A stretch of 64,000 bases of DNA, from NCBI GenBank assembly GCA_964540815.1, contig CAZIOH010000028.1:4364-68363 (forward strand), read 5' to 3'. Below the pieces are notes generated by a model. The model did no database searches. It was given only the letters and a program-made list of their open reading frames with translations, and was not told where the DNA came from. This document shows positions 53,356 through 63,791 of this stretch, one piece after another. Position numbers and translations under genes: made by a program. Origin of the DNA: CAZIOH01 sp964540815 (GTDB lineage Bacteria; Myxococcota_A; Polyangia; Fen-1088). How positions within the stretch are numbered: position 1 is the first letter of the stretch; every line of letters begins with the position of its first letter.

Positions 53356-54879
53356 ATGATCGTCGTAACACTGCGATCGCCCCATGGTGTACGGGAAACG
53401 CTTGCCGTAAATTGCATACCGGTGATTCCCTCCCTACTCGATGGATACAAGCCAATCCCGGGAACCTACGACGAGATGGTCGACGTCGAAGGCAAGCCTC
53501 GCGCCCACGCGCGCACCGCCGCGGACCTCCTGCGCAACCTGACCGGGGACGAGTTCGCGCGCTGCCAGTCGCTCGCGGAGCTGGCCCTCGCCCAGCAAGG
53601 CGTCACGTTCTCGGTCTACTCCGATCAGCGTGGCTCGGAGAAGGTGATGCCGGTCTGTCTCGTGCCACGGGTCATCTCGGCCGCCGAGTGGGTTCAGACC
53701 GAGAAGGGGCTGGTCCAGCGGCTGCGCGCCTTGCAGATGTTCCTCGACGACGTGTACGGAGAGCAGCGCTCGGTGCGCGAGGGGATCATCCCCGCCAACC
53801 TGATCGAGCAGTCACGGCAGTACATCCCCAAGCTGCGCGGGTTGCGCCCGGCGGGTGGCATCCGCATCCACATCGCGGGCGTCGATCTGATCCGGGATCC
53901 GGCGGGCACCTTGCGGGTCCTCGAGGACAACCTGCGAACCCCGTCGGGGGTGTCGTACGTGCTCGAGAACCGGACGGTCACCAAGCGGGTGTTCCAGCAC
54001 GCGATGAACCAGTCCGGCGTGCGGCGCGTGGACGAGTACCCCACGCAGCTCGCCGAGACCCTGCGGTCGGTGTCGCCGCGCGATCCGGAGACGGCCACGC
54101 CCGTGGTGCTGACCCCGGGACCGTTCAACTCGGCGTACTTCGAGCACAGCTTCCTGGCGCGCTCGATGGGGCTCGAGCTGGTGGAGGCGACCGACCTCTT
54201 CGTGGACGGCAACGTGGTCTTCGTGCGCACGACCGAGGGGCCGCGGCGGGTGGACGTCATCTACCGCCGCACCGATGACGCCTACCTCGATCCGGAGTTC
54301 TTTCGGCCCGACAGCTTGCTCGGCGTGCGGGGCTTGATGCGGGCCTACGCGGCGGGGCAGGTGGCCCTGGTGAACGCGCCCGGCAATGGCGTCGCGGACG
54401 ACAAGGCGACCTATGCATACGTCCCCGACCTGATCCGCTTCTTCTTGTCGGAGGAACCCATCCTGCAACAGGTGCGCACCTACGTCTGCGCACGCAAGGA
54501 CGACTGCCAGTACGTCATCGAGCATCTCGGCGAGCTGGTGGTCAAGGCGGTCGACGAGGCGGGCGGCTACGGGATGCTGATGGGTCCCCAGTCGACGGCG
54601 GCGGAGCGGGAGGAATTTCGAGGGCGCATCCTGGCGGATCCGCGGCGCTACATCGCGCAACCCCGCATCGAGCTGTCGACCAGCCCGACGTGGATCGCGG
54701 ACAAGCGCTGTCTCGAGCCGCGGCGGGTGGATTTGCGCCCGTTCATCTTGAGTCGTCCATCGGGGATCTGGGTCCTTCCCGGCGGGCTCACGCGGGTCGC
54801 CCTGAGAGAGGGATCGTACGTGGTGAACTCCAGTCAAGGCGGTGGCTCCAAGGACACCTGGGTGGAGGCCACCCGATGA
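53356..54879 (+). CDS. Circularly permuted ATP-grasp ligase
   Basis: A 507-residue stand-alone circularly permuted type 2 ATP-grasp protein with intact-looking motifs: 'VTFSVYSDQRGSEKVMPV', 'LRVLEDNLRTPSGVSYVLEN' (acidic metal-binding block), 'VVLTPGPFNSAYFEHSFLA', 'DVIYRRTDDAYLDPEFF', 'VVKAVDEAGGYGMLMGP' (Gly-rich ATP loop) and 'AQPRIELSTSPTWI'. It should ligate a carboxylate to an amine using ATP. ATG 53356 is the longest start; GTG 53422 is an alternative because homology begins near 'IPSLLDGYKP'. It overlaps the alpha-E gene by ATGA. Confidence 0.9.
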   Translation: MIVVTLRSPHGVRETLAVNCIPVIPSLLDGYKPIPGTYDEMVDVEGKPRAHARTAADLLRNLTGDEFARCQSLAELALAQQGVTFSVYSDQRGSEKVMPVCLVPRVISAAEWVQTEKGLVQRLRALQMFLDDVYGEQRSVREGIIPANLIEQSRQYIPKLRGLRPAGGIRIHIAGVDLIRDPAGTLRVLEDNLRTPSGVSYVLENRTVTKRVFQHAMNQSGVRRVDEYPTQLAETLRSVSPRDPETATPVVLTPGPFNSAYFEHSFLARSMGLELVEATDLFVDGNVVFVRTTEGPRRVDVIYRRTDDAYLDPEFFRPDSLLGVRGLMRAYAAGQVALVNAPGNGVADDKATYAYVPDLIRFFLSEEPILQQVRTYVCARKDDCQYVIEHLGELVVKAVDEAGGYGMLMGPQSTAAEREEFRGRILADPRRYIAQPRIELSTSPTWIADKRCLEPRRVDLRPFILSRPSGIWVLPGGLTRVALREGSYVVNSSQGGGSKDTWVEATR

Positions 54880-55862
54880 TTTCTCGCGTGGCGGATCATT
54901 CGTTCTGGGTTGGCCGGTACCTGGATCGGGCCGAGAGCACCGCGCGCCTCTTGCAGGTGACGCGTTCGCTGGCCTTCGACGCCGAGCTCACCTCGCTCGA
55001 GTGCTGGCGCCCGCTGGTCACGGTGTCCGGCCAGTTCCCGGACTTCTCGGAGCGCTTCGGCGCGGACGCGGTGGGGGACGGTGAGACCGTCCAGCGCTAC
55101 ATGACCTGGTCGCCCGAGAACCCGGTGTCGATCCGCTCGTCGGTGCGCAGCGCCCGCGAGACCGCCCGGTCGATCCGCGAGGTCTTGAGCCGGGACATCT
55201 GGCAGGCCACCAACGAGCTGTTCTTGTGGTTCATGGGTGAGGAGGCCTCCGCCCGCTACATGCAGGATCGCGACGACGTGTTCCGGCAGGTGCGGGCGTC
55301 GACCCAGCTGTGCCTGGGGCTCGTGCGCAGCACGATGCTGCATGACGCGCCCATGGATTTCCTGTGGCTCGGGGTGTTGCTCGAGCGGGTGGGGCAGACG
55401 GCGCGCATCCTCGACATGCACCACCACATGCTGTCGGGTGCCGATGCCCACCACCAGATCTTGCAGACCGCCCTGTGGCTCTCGCTCTTGCGGGCCTGCT
55501 CGGGCTTCGAGGCCTTCATGCGCCGGAACCACGGACGGGTGAGCCGGGGCGCGGTGGTGTCGTTCCTCATCAGCGAGGTGGCCTTCCCGCGCTCGCTGCT
55601 GTACTGCACCCGCTCGGCGCTGGGGGTGATGCGGCGAATCTGGCCGGGGGCAGCCTCGGACGGGGCCCTCGACGCCATCGAGCGGATGGCCGCCCTCGAC
55701 GCCTGGATCGTCAAGGAGACCAACGAGCCGGCTCCGGACGACATTCATCCCCTGCTGACCCACGTCGTGGATCAGGTGTCGCTGGTCTGCCAGGCGGTGC
55801 AGCACGGCATCACCGGCCCGACCGCGCCACTCGAAGTGAACACCTCCGCCCAGCAGCAGTGA
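54876..55862 (+). CDS. Alpha-E domain protein
   Basis: A 328-residue all-helical protein of the alpha-E (DUF403) family, opening 'MISRVADHSFWVGRYLDRAE', with 'DIWQATNELFLWFMGEEASA' and 'DFLWLGVLLERVGQTARILD'. It parallels the C-terminal half of the fused protein in the same locus. Its gene overlaps the ATP-grasp gene, as in many genomes, so it is thought to act with that ligase. The biochemical role is unknown. Confidence 0.88.
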   Translation: MISRVADHSFWVGRYLDRAESTARLLQVTRSLAFDAELTSLECWRPLVTVSGQFPDFSERFGADAVGDGETVQRYMTWSPENPVSIRSSVRSARETARSIREVLSRDIWQATNELFLWFMGEEASARYMQDRDDVFRQVRASTQLCLGLVRSTMLHDAPMDFLWLGVLLERVGQTARILDMHHHMLSGADAHHQILQTALWLSLLRACSGFEAFMRRNHGRVSRGAVVSFLISEVAFPRSLLYCTRSALGVMRRIWPGAASDGALDAIERMAALDAWIVKETNEPAPDDIHPLLTHVVDQVSLVCQAVQHGITGPTAPLEVNTSAQQQ

Positions 55863-55986
55863 GGGGCACCCAACGATGACGCAGGTTTCCGACGGGGGAA
55901 TGGCGTGTTTCGGCGGTGTTTAATCTTGGCGCAGATGCGGCTTGCGTCTTTCGCAACGAGCAGGCGGCGAGGCATAACGGAAAGTC

Positions 55987-58527
55987 ATGTCCGTCATTCC
56001 TACGATGCCCGCCAGTGCGGCCTTCGCCGCTCGTGACTTGACCACGGCCGTCCGCCGCCGCGTCGGACCGACGCTCGACGAAGCCACCTTCCGGCGGTGC
56101 GTGCTCGATCACCTGCTCTACACCTGCGCCAAGGATCCCTCCGACGCCACCACCGTGGACTTCTACCGGGCCATGGCCCACACCATCCGCGATCGGCTGG
56201 TGCAGCGCTGGATCGCTACCCAGCGGACCTATGCGACCGAGGACGTCAAGAAGGCGCACTACCTGTCCTCGGAGTTCCTGACCGGGCGCAGCCTCGGCCT
56301 CTGCCTCATCAACCTCGGTCTGTACTCGACCGCGGAGAAGATCGTCGCCGAGCAGCGCCTCGATCTGGCCGACGTGCTGGAGCAGGAGGGCGATCCGGGC
56401 CTCGGCAACGGGGGCCTCGGGCGGCTGGCCGCCTGTTTCATGGACTCGCTCGCCACCCTCGAGCTGCCGGCCATGGGGTACGGCATCCGGTACGAGTTCG
56501 GGATCTTCGAGCAGCGCATCGAGGACGGACAGCAGGTCGAGCGGCGCGACAACTGGCTGCAGTACGGCAACCCCTGGGAGTTGCCCCGGCACGAGGACGC
56601 GCAGCTCGTGAACTTCTACGGACACGTGAACACCCACCGCGGGCTCGACGGTCGGCTGGTCTATCAGTGGGTGGATGGCAAGCAGGTGATGGGGGTGCCC
56701 TACGACTCGTTCATCGTCGGGCACGAGACCAACACCGTGAACACCCTGCGCTTGTGGGCGGCCCGGGCCACCCGCGACTTCGATCTGCAGCTCTTCAACG
56801 AGGGGGACTACCGGCGGGCGGTCGAGGAGAAGATAGACACCGAGAATATCTCCAAGGTCCTGTATCCGAACGACCAGACCGAGGACGGCAAGACCCTGCG
56901 GCTCAAGCAGCAGTACTTCTTCGTGGCCTGTTCGATCGCCGACATCGTCAAGCAGTACAAGCGCCGGCACACCACCTTCCAGGAGTTCCCCGACAAGGTC
57001 GCGATCCAGCTCAACGACACCCACCCCTCGATCGCGGTGGCCGAGCTGATGCGGGTGCTCCTCGACCAGGAGGGCCTCGACTGGGACGCGGCCTGGGAGA
57101 TCACCGAGAAGACCCTCGGCTACACCAACCACACCCTGATGCCGGAGGCGCTGGAGAGGTGGGCGGTGCCGCTGATGGAGAAGCTGCTGCCGCGGCACAT
57201 GATGATCATCTACGAGATCAACCACCGGTTCCTGCGCCAGGTGCAGACCCGCTGGCCGGGCGACGTCGAGCGGATGTCGCGCATGTCGGTCATCGACGAG
57301 GCGGGGTCGAAGTACGTGCGGATGGCCAACCTCGCGACGGTGGGGGCCCACAAGGTCAACGGGGTGGCGCGTCTGCACACCGAGCTGGTCAAGGCGCAGC
57401 TTCTGCCCGACTTCAACGATCTGTGGCCGGAGAAGTTCAACAACAAGACCAATGGCGTGACGCCGCGGCGCTGGTTGCTGCACGCCAACCCGCGCCTGTC
57501 GCGCCTGCTGATCCAGCTGCTCGGGGACAACTGGACCCGCCACCAGCTCGGTGATCTGCAGCGTCTGCGCGAGTTCGCCAACGACGACGCGGTGCTGGAC
57601 AAGCTGTGGCAGGTGAAGCTCGAGAACAAGCGCGATCTGGCCCGGCTGGTGCACCGCTCGACCGGGGTGACGCTGTTGCCGGAGTCGATGTTCGTGGTCC
57701 AGGTCAAGCGGATCCACGAGTACAAGCGCCAGCTCCTGGCCTGCTTGCAGATCGTGTCCCACTACCTGTGGCTCAAGGCCCACCCTGGGGTGCGGACCAC
57801 GTCGCGGACCTACCTGTTCGCCGGGAAGGCCGCGGCGGGCTACGCCATGGCCAAGCTGCACATCAAGCTCATCAATGACGTGGCGGCGGTGGTCAACAAC
57901 GATCCGGACGTGCAGGACGCCATCAAGGTCTGCTTCGTGCCGAACTACGGGGTCACCCTGGCGCAGGCCATCATCCCGGCGGCGGATCTCTCGGTGCAGA
58001 TCTCGCTGGCCGGGACCGAGGCCTCGGGGACCAGCAACATGAAGCTCGCGCTGAACGGCGCACCGACCATCGGGACCCTGGATGGCGCCAACGTGGAGAT
58101 CCGGGAGGAGGTCGGTCCCGAGAACTTCTTCCTGTTCGGGCTCGAGACCCCGGAGGTGAAGGCCCTGCGCGCCCAGGGCTACGATCCGATGACGTACATC
58201 GCCCGCAGCCCGGCGCTGGCGGAGGCCATCGCGCTCATCGAGTCGGGGTTCTTCAGCCTCGGCGAGCCCGAGCGCTTTCGCCCCATCGTGAACGCGCTGC
58301 GCGGCCACGATCCCTACCTCGTCTGTGCGGACTTCGACGCCTACGTGGACGCCGAGGGGCGGGCCGCCGAGGCGTTCGAAAACCGGCGGCTGTGGGCGAG
58401 GATGGCGCTCTTCAACATCGCCGGCGCCTCCAAGTTCTCGAGCGACGCCACGGTCAGCCAGTACGCGGCCGACATCTGGGGCGTCCGGCCGATCACCATC
58501 GAGTTCGACGGCCCGGCTGGGTCCTGA
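55987..58527 (+). CDS. glgP: Glycogen/starch phosphorylase
   Basis: An 846-residue GT35 phosphorylase that releases glucose-1-phosphate from alpha-1,4-glucans. The PLP-binding Lys is in 'EASGTSNMKLALNGAPTIG', followed by 'TLDGANVEIREEVG'. N-terminal family marks are 'KKAHYLSSEFLTGRSLG', 'DPGLGNGGLGRLAACFMDS' and 'FGIFEQRIEDGQQVE'. 'NDTHPSIAVAELMRVLLD' and 'KFNNKTNGVTPRRWL' are also present. The length is normal. It follows the alpha-E gene by 124 bp on the same strand, so a functional link to the ligase locus is possible but not shown. Confidence 0.95.
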   Translation: MSVIPTMPASAAFAARDLTTAVRRRVGPTLDEATFRRCVLDHLLYTCAKDPSDATTVDFYRAMAHTIRDRLVQRWIATQRTYATEDVKKAHYLSSEFLTGRSLGLCLINLGLYSTAEKIVAEQRLDLADVLEQEGDPGLGNGGLGRLAACFMDSLATLELPAMGYGIRYEFGIFEQRIEDGQQVERRDNWLQYGNPWELPRHEDAQLVNFYGHVNTHRGLDGRLVYQWVDGKQVMGVPYDSFIVGHETNTVNTLRLWAARATRDFDLQLFNEGDYRRAVEEKIDTENISKVLYPNDQTEDGKTLRLKQQYFFVACSIADIVKQYKRRHTTFQEFPDKVAIQLNDTHPSIAVAELMRVLLDQEGLDWDAAWEITEKTLGYTNHTLMPEALERWAVPLMEKLLPRHMMIIYEINHRFLRQVQTRWPGDVERMSRMSVIDEAGSKYVRMANLATVGAHKVNGVARLHTELVKAQLLPDFNDLWPEKFNNKTNGVTPRRWLLHANPRLSRLLIQLLGDNWTRHQLGDLQRLREFANDDAVLDKLWQVKLENKRDLARLVHRSTGVTLLPESMFVVQVKRIHEYKRQLLACLQIVSHYLWLKAHPGVRTTSRTYLFAGKAAAGYAMAKLHIKLINDVAAVVNNDPDVQDAIKVCFVPNYGVTLAQAIIPAADLSVQISLAGTEASGTSNMKLALNGAPTIGTLDGANVEIREEVGPENFFLFGLETPEVKALRAQGYDPMTYIARSPALAEAIALIESGFFSLGEPERFRPIVNALRGHDPYLVCADFDAYVDAEGRAAEAFENRRLWARMALFNIAGASKFSSDATVSQYAADIWGVRPITIEFDGPAGS

Positions 58528-58557
58528 GCCGTCGGAAGACCGAGGGCTCCGTCGCCC

Positions 58558-58926
58558 TCAGGCCAGCGGGGCGGCCTGGAACCGGGCCACCTCGGCGGCG
58601 GGATCCGCGACCTCGATGATGAGCTCGGCGAAGCGCTCGTCGGCGAGGATCACCTGGATGGCGTTCTCGGCGTGCCGGCCGACGTCCCAGAAGGTGCGGC
58701 GCCCGTCCCGGTAGAACGTCCCCGCCACCAGGAGCCCCGGCAGGTGGGTCCCGGGCAGCCGGATACCCTTCCACCGACGACCGACGAGGTCGGGATCCGC
58801 GCGGCGCACGTCGAGGATGTGCGCGAGGGGGATCTCGAGCTCGCGGCGGAAGGCCAGGAGCCGGTGCAGACCCCGCACCGAGAACACGGCCTTCGAGCCC
58901 TGGATCGTGATGGTCACCATGTCCAT
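58558..58926 (-). CDS. Small PH-like hypothetical protein
   Basis: A 122-residue protein of alternating strands: 'VTITIQGSKAVFSVRGLHRL', 'EIPLAHILDVRRADPDLV', 'GIRLPGTHLPGLLVAGTFY' and 'FAELIIEVADPAAEVARF'. The pattern suggests a PH-like or related beta-barrel fold also seen in uncharacterised actinobacterial proteins. ATG 58926 is the start and the longer upstream frame is not conserved. It sits 19 bp downstream of the methyltransferase gene, perhaps in the same transcript. Confidence 0.7.
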   Translation of the reverse strand: MDMVTITIQGSKAVFSVRGLHRLLAFRRELEIPLAHILDVRRADPDLVGRRWKGIRLPGTHLPGLLVAGTFYRDGRRTFWDVGRHAENAIQVILADERFAELIIEVADPAAEVARFQAAPLA

Positions 58927-58945
58927 TCGGCCCCGACGGATCGCT

Positions 58946-59812
58946 TCATCGCTTTCGCAGCACCGCGAGCAGGCGGAAGGCCATCCGGTCCAGCAGCGCG
59001 CGCGGGAGTCGTCTTTCCACCGCCTCGAGCTTCCGCCAGATCCACATTGGAAGCAACGGAGGGTGCGAAAATCCACCGGAGGCGGCGTAGCAGGGCCCGG
59101 CCATCTTCTCGAGGCTGACGAGCTCGAGGCCCGGATGGCGGCGCTCGAAGTCCGCGCGCTGGCGCCCGAACAGCAGGGTGGCGATGGCCTGGTTCGAATC
59201 GAAGGGATCCTTTGCTCGCGCCCTCGGCGCGGGTTGCGCCTGCGCGCCCACCCCGCCCCCGGCATTCGTGGCAGCGGGCGGCGGCAGATCGAGCACCCGG
59301 GCCGAGAGATCGACGGGCTCCTCGTGGAGGAGCTTGTAGACCGGGTACGACAGCGGGCTGATGTAGGGATCGCAGATCACGATCAGGCCACCGGGCGCGA
59401 GCGCGCGCTCGGCCTCGGCGAAGAATCGCGCCGGCGAGGCCAGGTGATGAAGGACGTCGAACAGCACCAGCGCCGCCAGTTCCCCGGCGGCGAACGGCAG
59501 CTGGTCGGCTCCGATCTCGCGGTGGTGCCAGGGTGCGCCGACGAGGTCGGTGAGCAGCAGGCCCGGGATGAACTCCGCCGAGAACCCCGCGCCCGACCCG
59601 AGCTCGACCCGCTGACCGGGCGGCGCCCCTTCGAGCAACTGGCCGATCTGCCCATACCAGCGGGCGTAGAGCAACCGCAGGGCCGGGTTTCGCTCCCAGG
59701 CGGCCCGGTGTCGTCGAAACCGCTCGAGCGTGGCGGCGCGCTGCGCGGCCGTGAGACCACCGTCCCCGACGGGCGACGACGCGGGGACCGGTCTTCCGGG
59801 CGGGAGGCTCAT
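58946..59812 (-). CDS. SAM-dependent methyltransferase (class I)
   Basis: A 288-residue class I methyltransferase. The SAM-binding motif is 'RVELGSGAGFSAEFIPG', the acidic post-motif is 'REIGADQLPF', and 'LVLFDVLHHLASPARFFAEA' followed by 'ALAPGGLIVICDPYISP' matches Methyltransf_11-type proteins. The substrate is unknown. An Ala/Pro/Gly loop interrupts the C-terminal third. ATG 59812 is preferred to an upstream frame full of Ser/Pro that overlaps the peroxidase gene. Confidence 0.85.
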   Translation of the reverse strand: MSLPPGRPVPASSPVGDGGLTAAQRAATLERFRRHRAAWERNPALRLLYARWYGQIGQLLEGAPPGQRVELGSGAGFSAEFIPGLLLTDLVGAPWHHREIGADQLPFAAGELAALVLFDVLHHLASPARFFAEAERALAPGGLIVICDPYISPLSYPVYKLLHEEPVDLSARVLDLPPPAATNAGGGVGAQAQPAPRARAKDPFDSNQAIATLLFGRQRADFERRHPGLELVSLEKMAGPCYAASGGFSHPPLLPMWIWRKLEAVERRLPRALLDRMAFRLLAVLRKR

Positions 59813-59855
59813 CGGGGGCAAGGAGACCGGCGAAGGCACACGGGCGGGCGGCGGG

Positions 59856-60473
59856 CTACTGCGCGAGCGCTGCGTCGATGGCGGTGCGGAGCTCGGCTGC
59901 GTCGGGCTGGACCTGGGCCGCGAACTCGCGGATGACCTGCCCATCCTTGCCGACCAGGTACTTGTGGAAGTTCCACTTGGGGGCGCCGTGGTGGGCCGTC
60001 AGGAAGGTGTAGACCGGGGACTGTCCATCCCCCTTGGTCTTGATCTTCGCGAACATGGGGAAGGTCACCCGATACTTGAGGCTGCAGAACTTCTTGATGT
60101 CCGCCTCCGCGCCGGGCTCCTGACCGCCAAAGTCGTTGGAAGGAAAGCCGAGCAGCACGAAGCCCTTGCTCTGGTACTCCTCCCACAGCTTCTCGAGCCC
60201 CGCGTATTGCGGGGTGTTCCCGCACTCGGAGGCGGTGTTGACGACCAGGGCCACCTTACCCTTCCAGCGAGACAAAGGGGTGGGTACGTGGTCGATGGAA
60301 TCGGACGAGAGATCGAAGAACGACATGGCTTTCTCCTTGGGCGAATGCCTGGGCGGCGGCGTCTGCGCGGTCGTGATCCTCGCCGCGAGGAGGACGGGCG
60401 CCACCACCCCCAGCGCGGCGACCAGGCCGGTGCGGACGAGGCGGTGGGTGCGGGGGTGGTTCGCGCCGGGCAT
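59856..60473 (-). CDS. Glutathione peroxidase-like thiol peroxidase with optional signal peptide
   Basis: A 205-residue glutathione-peroxidase-fold enzyme that should reduce peroxides. The active Cys is in 'VVNTASECGNTPQYAGLEKL', the catalytic Gln in 'GFPSNDFGGQEPG', and Trp/Asn in 'KWNFHKYLVGKDG'. From ATG 60473 there is a signal peptide ('GLVAALGVVAPVLLAARITT'). The only good Shine-Dalgarno (AAGGAG) precedes an internal ATG at 60326 ('MSFFDLSSDS'), which would give a cytoplasmic form of 156 residues. Both forms are possible. Confidence 0.9.
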   Translation of the reverse strand: MPGANHPRTHRLVRTGLVAALGVVAPVLLAARITTAQTPPPRHSPKEKAMSFFDLSSDSIDHVPTPLSRWKGKVALVVNTASECGNTPQYAGLEKLWEEYQSKGFVLLGFPSNDFGGQEPGAEADIKKFCSLKYRVTFPMFAKIKTKGDGQSPVYTFLTAHHGAPKWNFHKYLVGKDGQVIREFAAQVQPDAAELRTAIDAALAQ

Positions 60474-60564
60474 GAGGGGGAGGTGTTACCACACGAACGT
60501 GTCCGCGACACGGTGTCCCGAGGTGTCGGCCGGTGTCCCCAGACCCGCCAGGCGACCCCCAGGG

Positions 60565-61527
60565 TCAGTCGAGGGTGATGCCCTGACCATTGTGGAGGAT
60601 GGTCACCACGCCTTGCCAGCCGCGCTCGCGCACCAGCGCGCGCAGCCATTCTTCCGGCTCGTCGATGGGCTCGTAGCCGACGTCGAAGGAACCGAACCCC
60701 ACCGGGACGAGGCGCGCCGCCCTCAAGTCCTCGAAGGCGTACAGCGCGTCGAGCGGGGACAGGTGATCGCGGCGGCGGGCCGCGGGCTGGTACCCAGAGA
60801 CCGGGAGCACCGCGACGTCGATCCTCCGGGAGTCTCCGGCCGCGAGCTCGCGGAATCCGGAGAAGTATCCGGTCGGGCCGGCGAGGTAGAGGGTGTGCCC
60901 CTCGCCGCGGATCAAGTGTCCCGAGGACTGGAGCCAGCGACCGTGGGCTGACGGTCCGCTGACCGGGGTCGCGGTGATCTGGAGGTCGGCGTAGCGGAAG
61001 GTCTCGCCCACCGCCAGCTCGACCACCCGAGCGAGCCCGAGGCGATGGCGATGGATGCGCGGGCCGCAGCCGCGGGGCACCACCAGCGTCGCGGTGCGTG
61101 GGAGGCGTCGCAGCGAGGCGATCGCCAGACGGTCGCGGTCGGTGCTGGAGACCAGCGCCAGCTCGACGTCGGAGAGATCACAGTCCGCGAGGACCGCGCC
61201 TCGGGCCCGGCGCAGGCCGCCCATCCAGTCGCCGAGCAGTGGATCTACGAGGACGCGGGTGTTGCGGGTGGTCAACATCACCGTGGCGTGACCCACGAGC
61301 GTGAGCGCGACGACCCCAGGGGCAGCGCGAGGGATCGATTGCGGTGGGCTCACCACGGGGGCGGTCCAGAGCCGGCTCCAGGAGCGGCGCAACATGCCGA
61401 GCGACAGGACGGCCGACAGCGCGCCGAAGCTGCGCCCCCGGTGGGCGAGGTCGAGCAGCCTGCGGCGCTCGCCCAGCTCGAGGACGGCGCCAGCGCTGGG
61501 GTCGTCGCCGAGAGTCACTGCCGCCAT
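60565..61527 (-). CDS. Metallo-beta-lactamase-fold protein lacking metal ligands
   Basis: A 320-residue protein of the NAPE-PLD/UlaG-like metallo-beta-lactamase fold: 'TLVGHATVMLTTRNTRVLVD' and 'GHTLYLAGPTGYFSGFREL' fit. But the metal motif HxHxDH is replaced by 'VSSTDRDRLAIA', and the usual GDTG is 'GPTG', so the His ligands and bridging Asp are missing. It is predicted to be a catalytically dead homologue. ATG 61527 is the start. It is divergent from the FAD-dependent oxidoreductase gene by 102 bp. Confidence 0.8.
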   Translation of the reverse strand: MAAVTLGDDPSAGAVLELGERRRLLDLAHRGRSFGALSAVLSLGMLRRSWSRLWTAPVVSPPQSIPRAAPGVVALTLVGHATVMLTTRNTRVLVDPLLGDWMGGLRRARGAVLADCDLSDVELALVSSTDRDRLAIASLRRLPRTATLVVPRGCGPRIHRHRLGLARVVELAVGETFRYADLQITATPVSGPSAHGRWLQSSGHLIRGEGHTLYLAGPTGYFSGFRELAAGDSRRIDVAVLPVSGYQPAARRRDHLSPLDALYAFEDLRAARLVPVGFGSFDVGYEPIDEPEEWLRALVRERGWQGVVTILHNGQGITLD

Positions 61528-61629
61528 TGTGCAGGCGCCCCGGGCGGCGGGCAACCACGGCGGACACGAGCCTGGCGAGCCTGGCCGAAGCGCCGGGCGC
61601 GGTTCCGTGGTAGGTCTTGCCTCCCGACC

Positions 61630-63053
<1,424 letters not shown>

Positions 63054-63057
<4 letters not shown>

Positions 63058-63791
63058 ACGCCAGTGTCCCGACTCCGAGTCCACCCGTGGCCCCGCATGT
63101 CTCCATCGTGATCCCTGTCTACAACGAGCAGGGAATCCTGCAGGGGTCGGTCCTCGAGCTGCAGCAGAAGCTGCGGCCGTTCGGCTGGAGCTACGAGATC
63201 GTGCTCTGCGAGAATGGCTCACGCGACCGGACGGTGGAGATCGGCAAGCAGCTGGAAGCCGAGATCCCCGAGGTGCGCATGATCTCGGTGGGACAGCCCA
63301 ACTACGGGCTCGCCCTCAAGACCGGGATCCTCGACGCCCGCGGGACCTTCGTGATCTGCGACGAGATCGATCTGTGCGACACCGAGTTCTACGCGCGGGC
63401 GCTGGCCCTGCTCGAGCGGAGCGACACCGAGCTGGTGGTGGGCTCGAAGACCATGGTGGGCTCGCACGATCAGCGCCCGGCGTTTCGCCGGGTGGCCACC
63501 CGGGTCTACAACGGGATGCTGCGCGCGGTGTGCCGGTACCCGGGGACGGACACCCACGGGCTCAAGGCCTTTCGCCGGCAGGCCCTGCTCGCCACCGCGC
63601 AACGGTGCGTGCTCGACCGCGACGTGTTCGCGAGTGAGTTCGTCATCCGGGCGCACCGGGAGGGCATCAAGGTCCTCGAGATCCCCTTCGCGGTGAGCGA
63701 GAAGCGCCCCCCTTCCATCAATCTCCTGAAGCGCGTCCCGCACGTCGTCAAGAGCGTGATCCGCCTGGCGATCTCGGTGCGCGAAACCTGA
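63054..63791 (+). CDS. Family 2 glycosyltransferase (DPM1-like)
   Basis: A 245-residue GT-A fold glycosyltransferase. 'VSIVIPVYNEQGILQGSVLE' is the NDP-binding start, 'CENGSRDRTVEIGKQLEAE' follows, and the DxD-like motif is in 'VICDEIDLCDTEFY'. No TM is present. DPM1-like enzymes transfer mannose or glucose to polyprenyl phosphate, but the acceptor is not readable here. It overlaps the FAD-dependent oxidoreductase gene by ATGA and is likely coupled with it. Confidence 0.9.
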
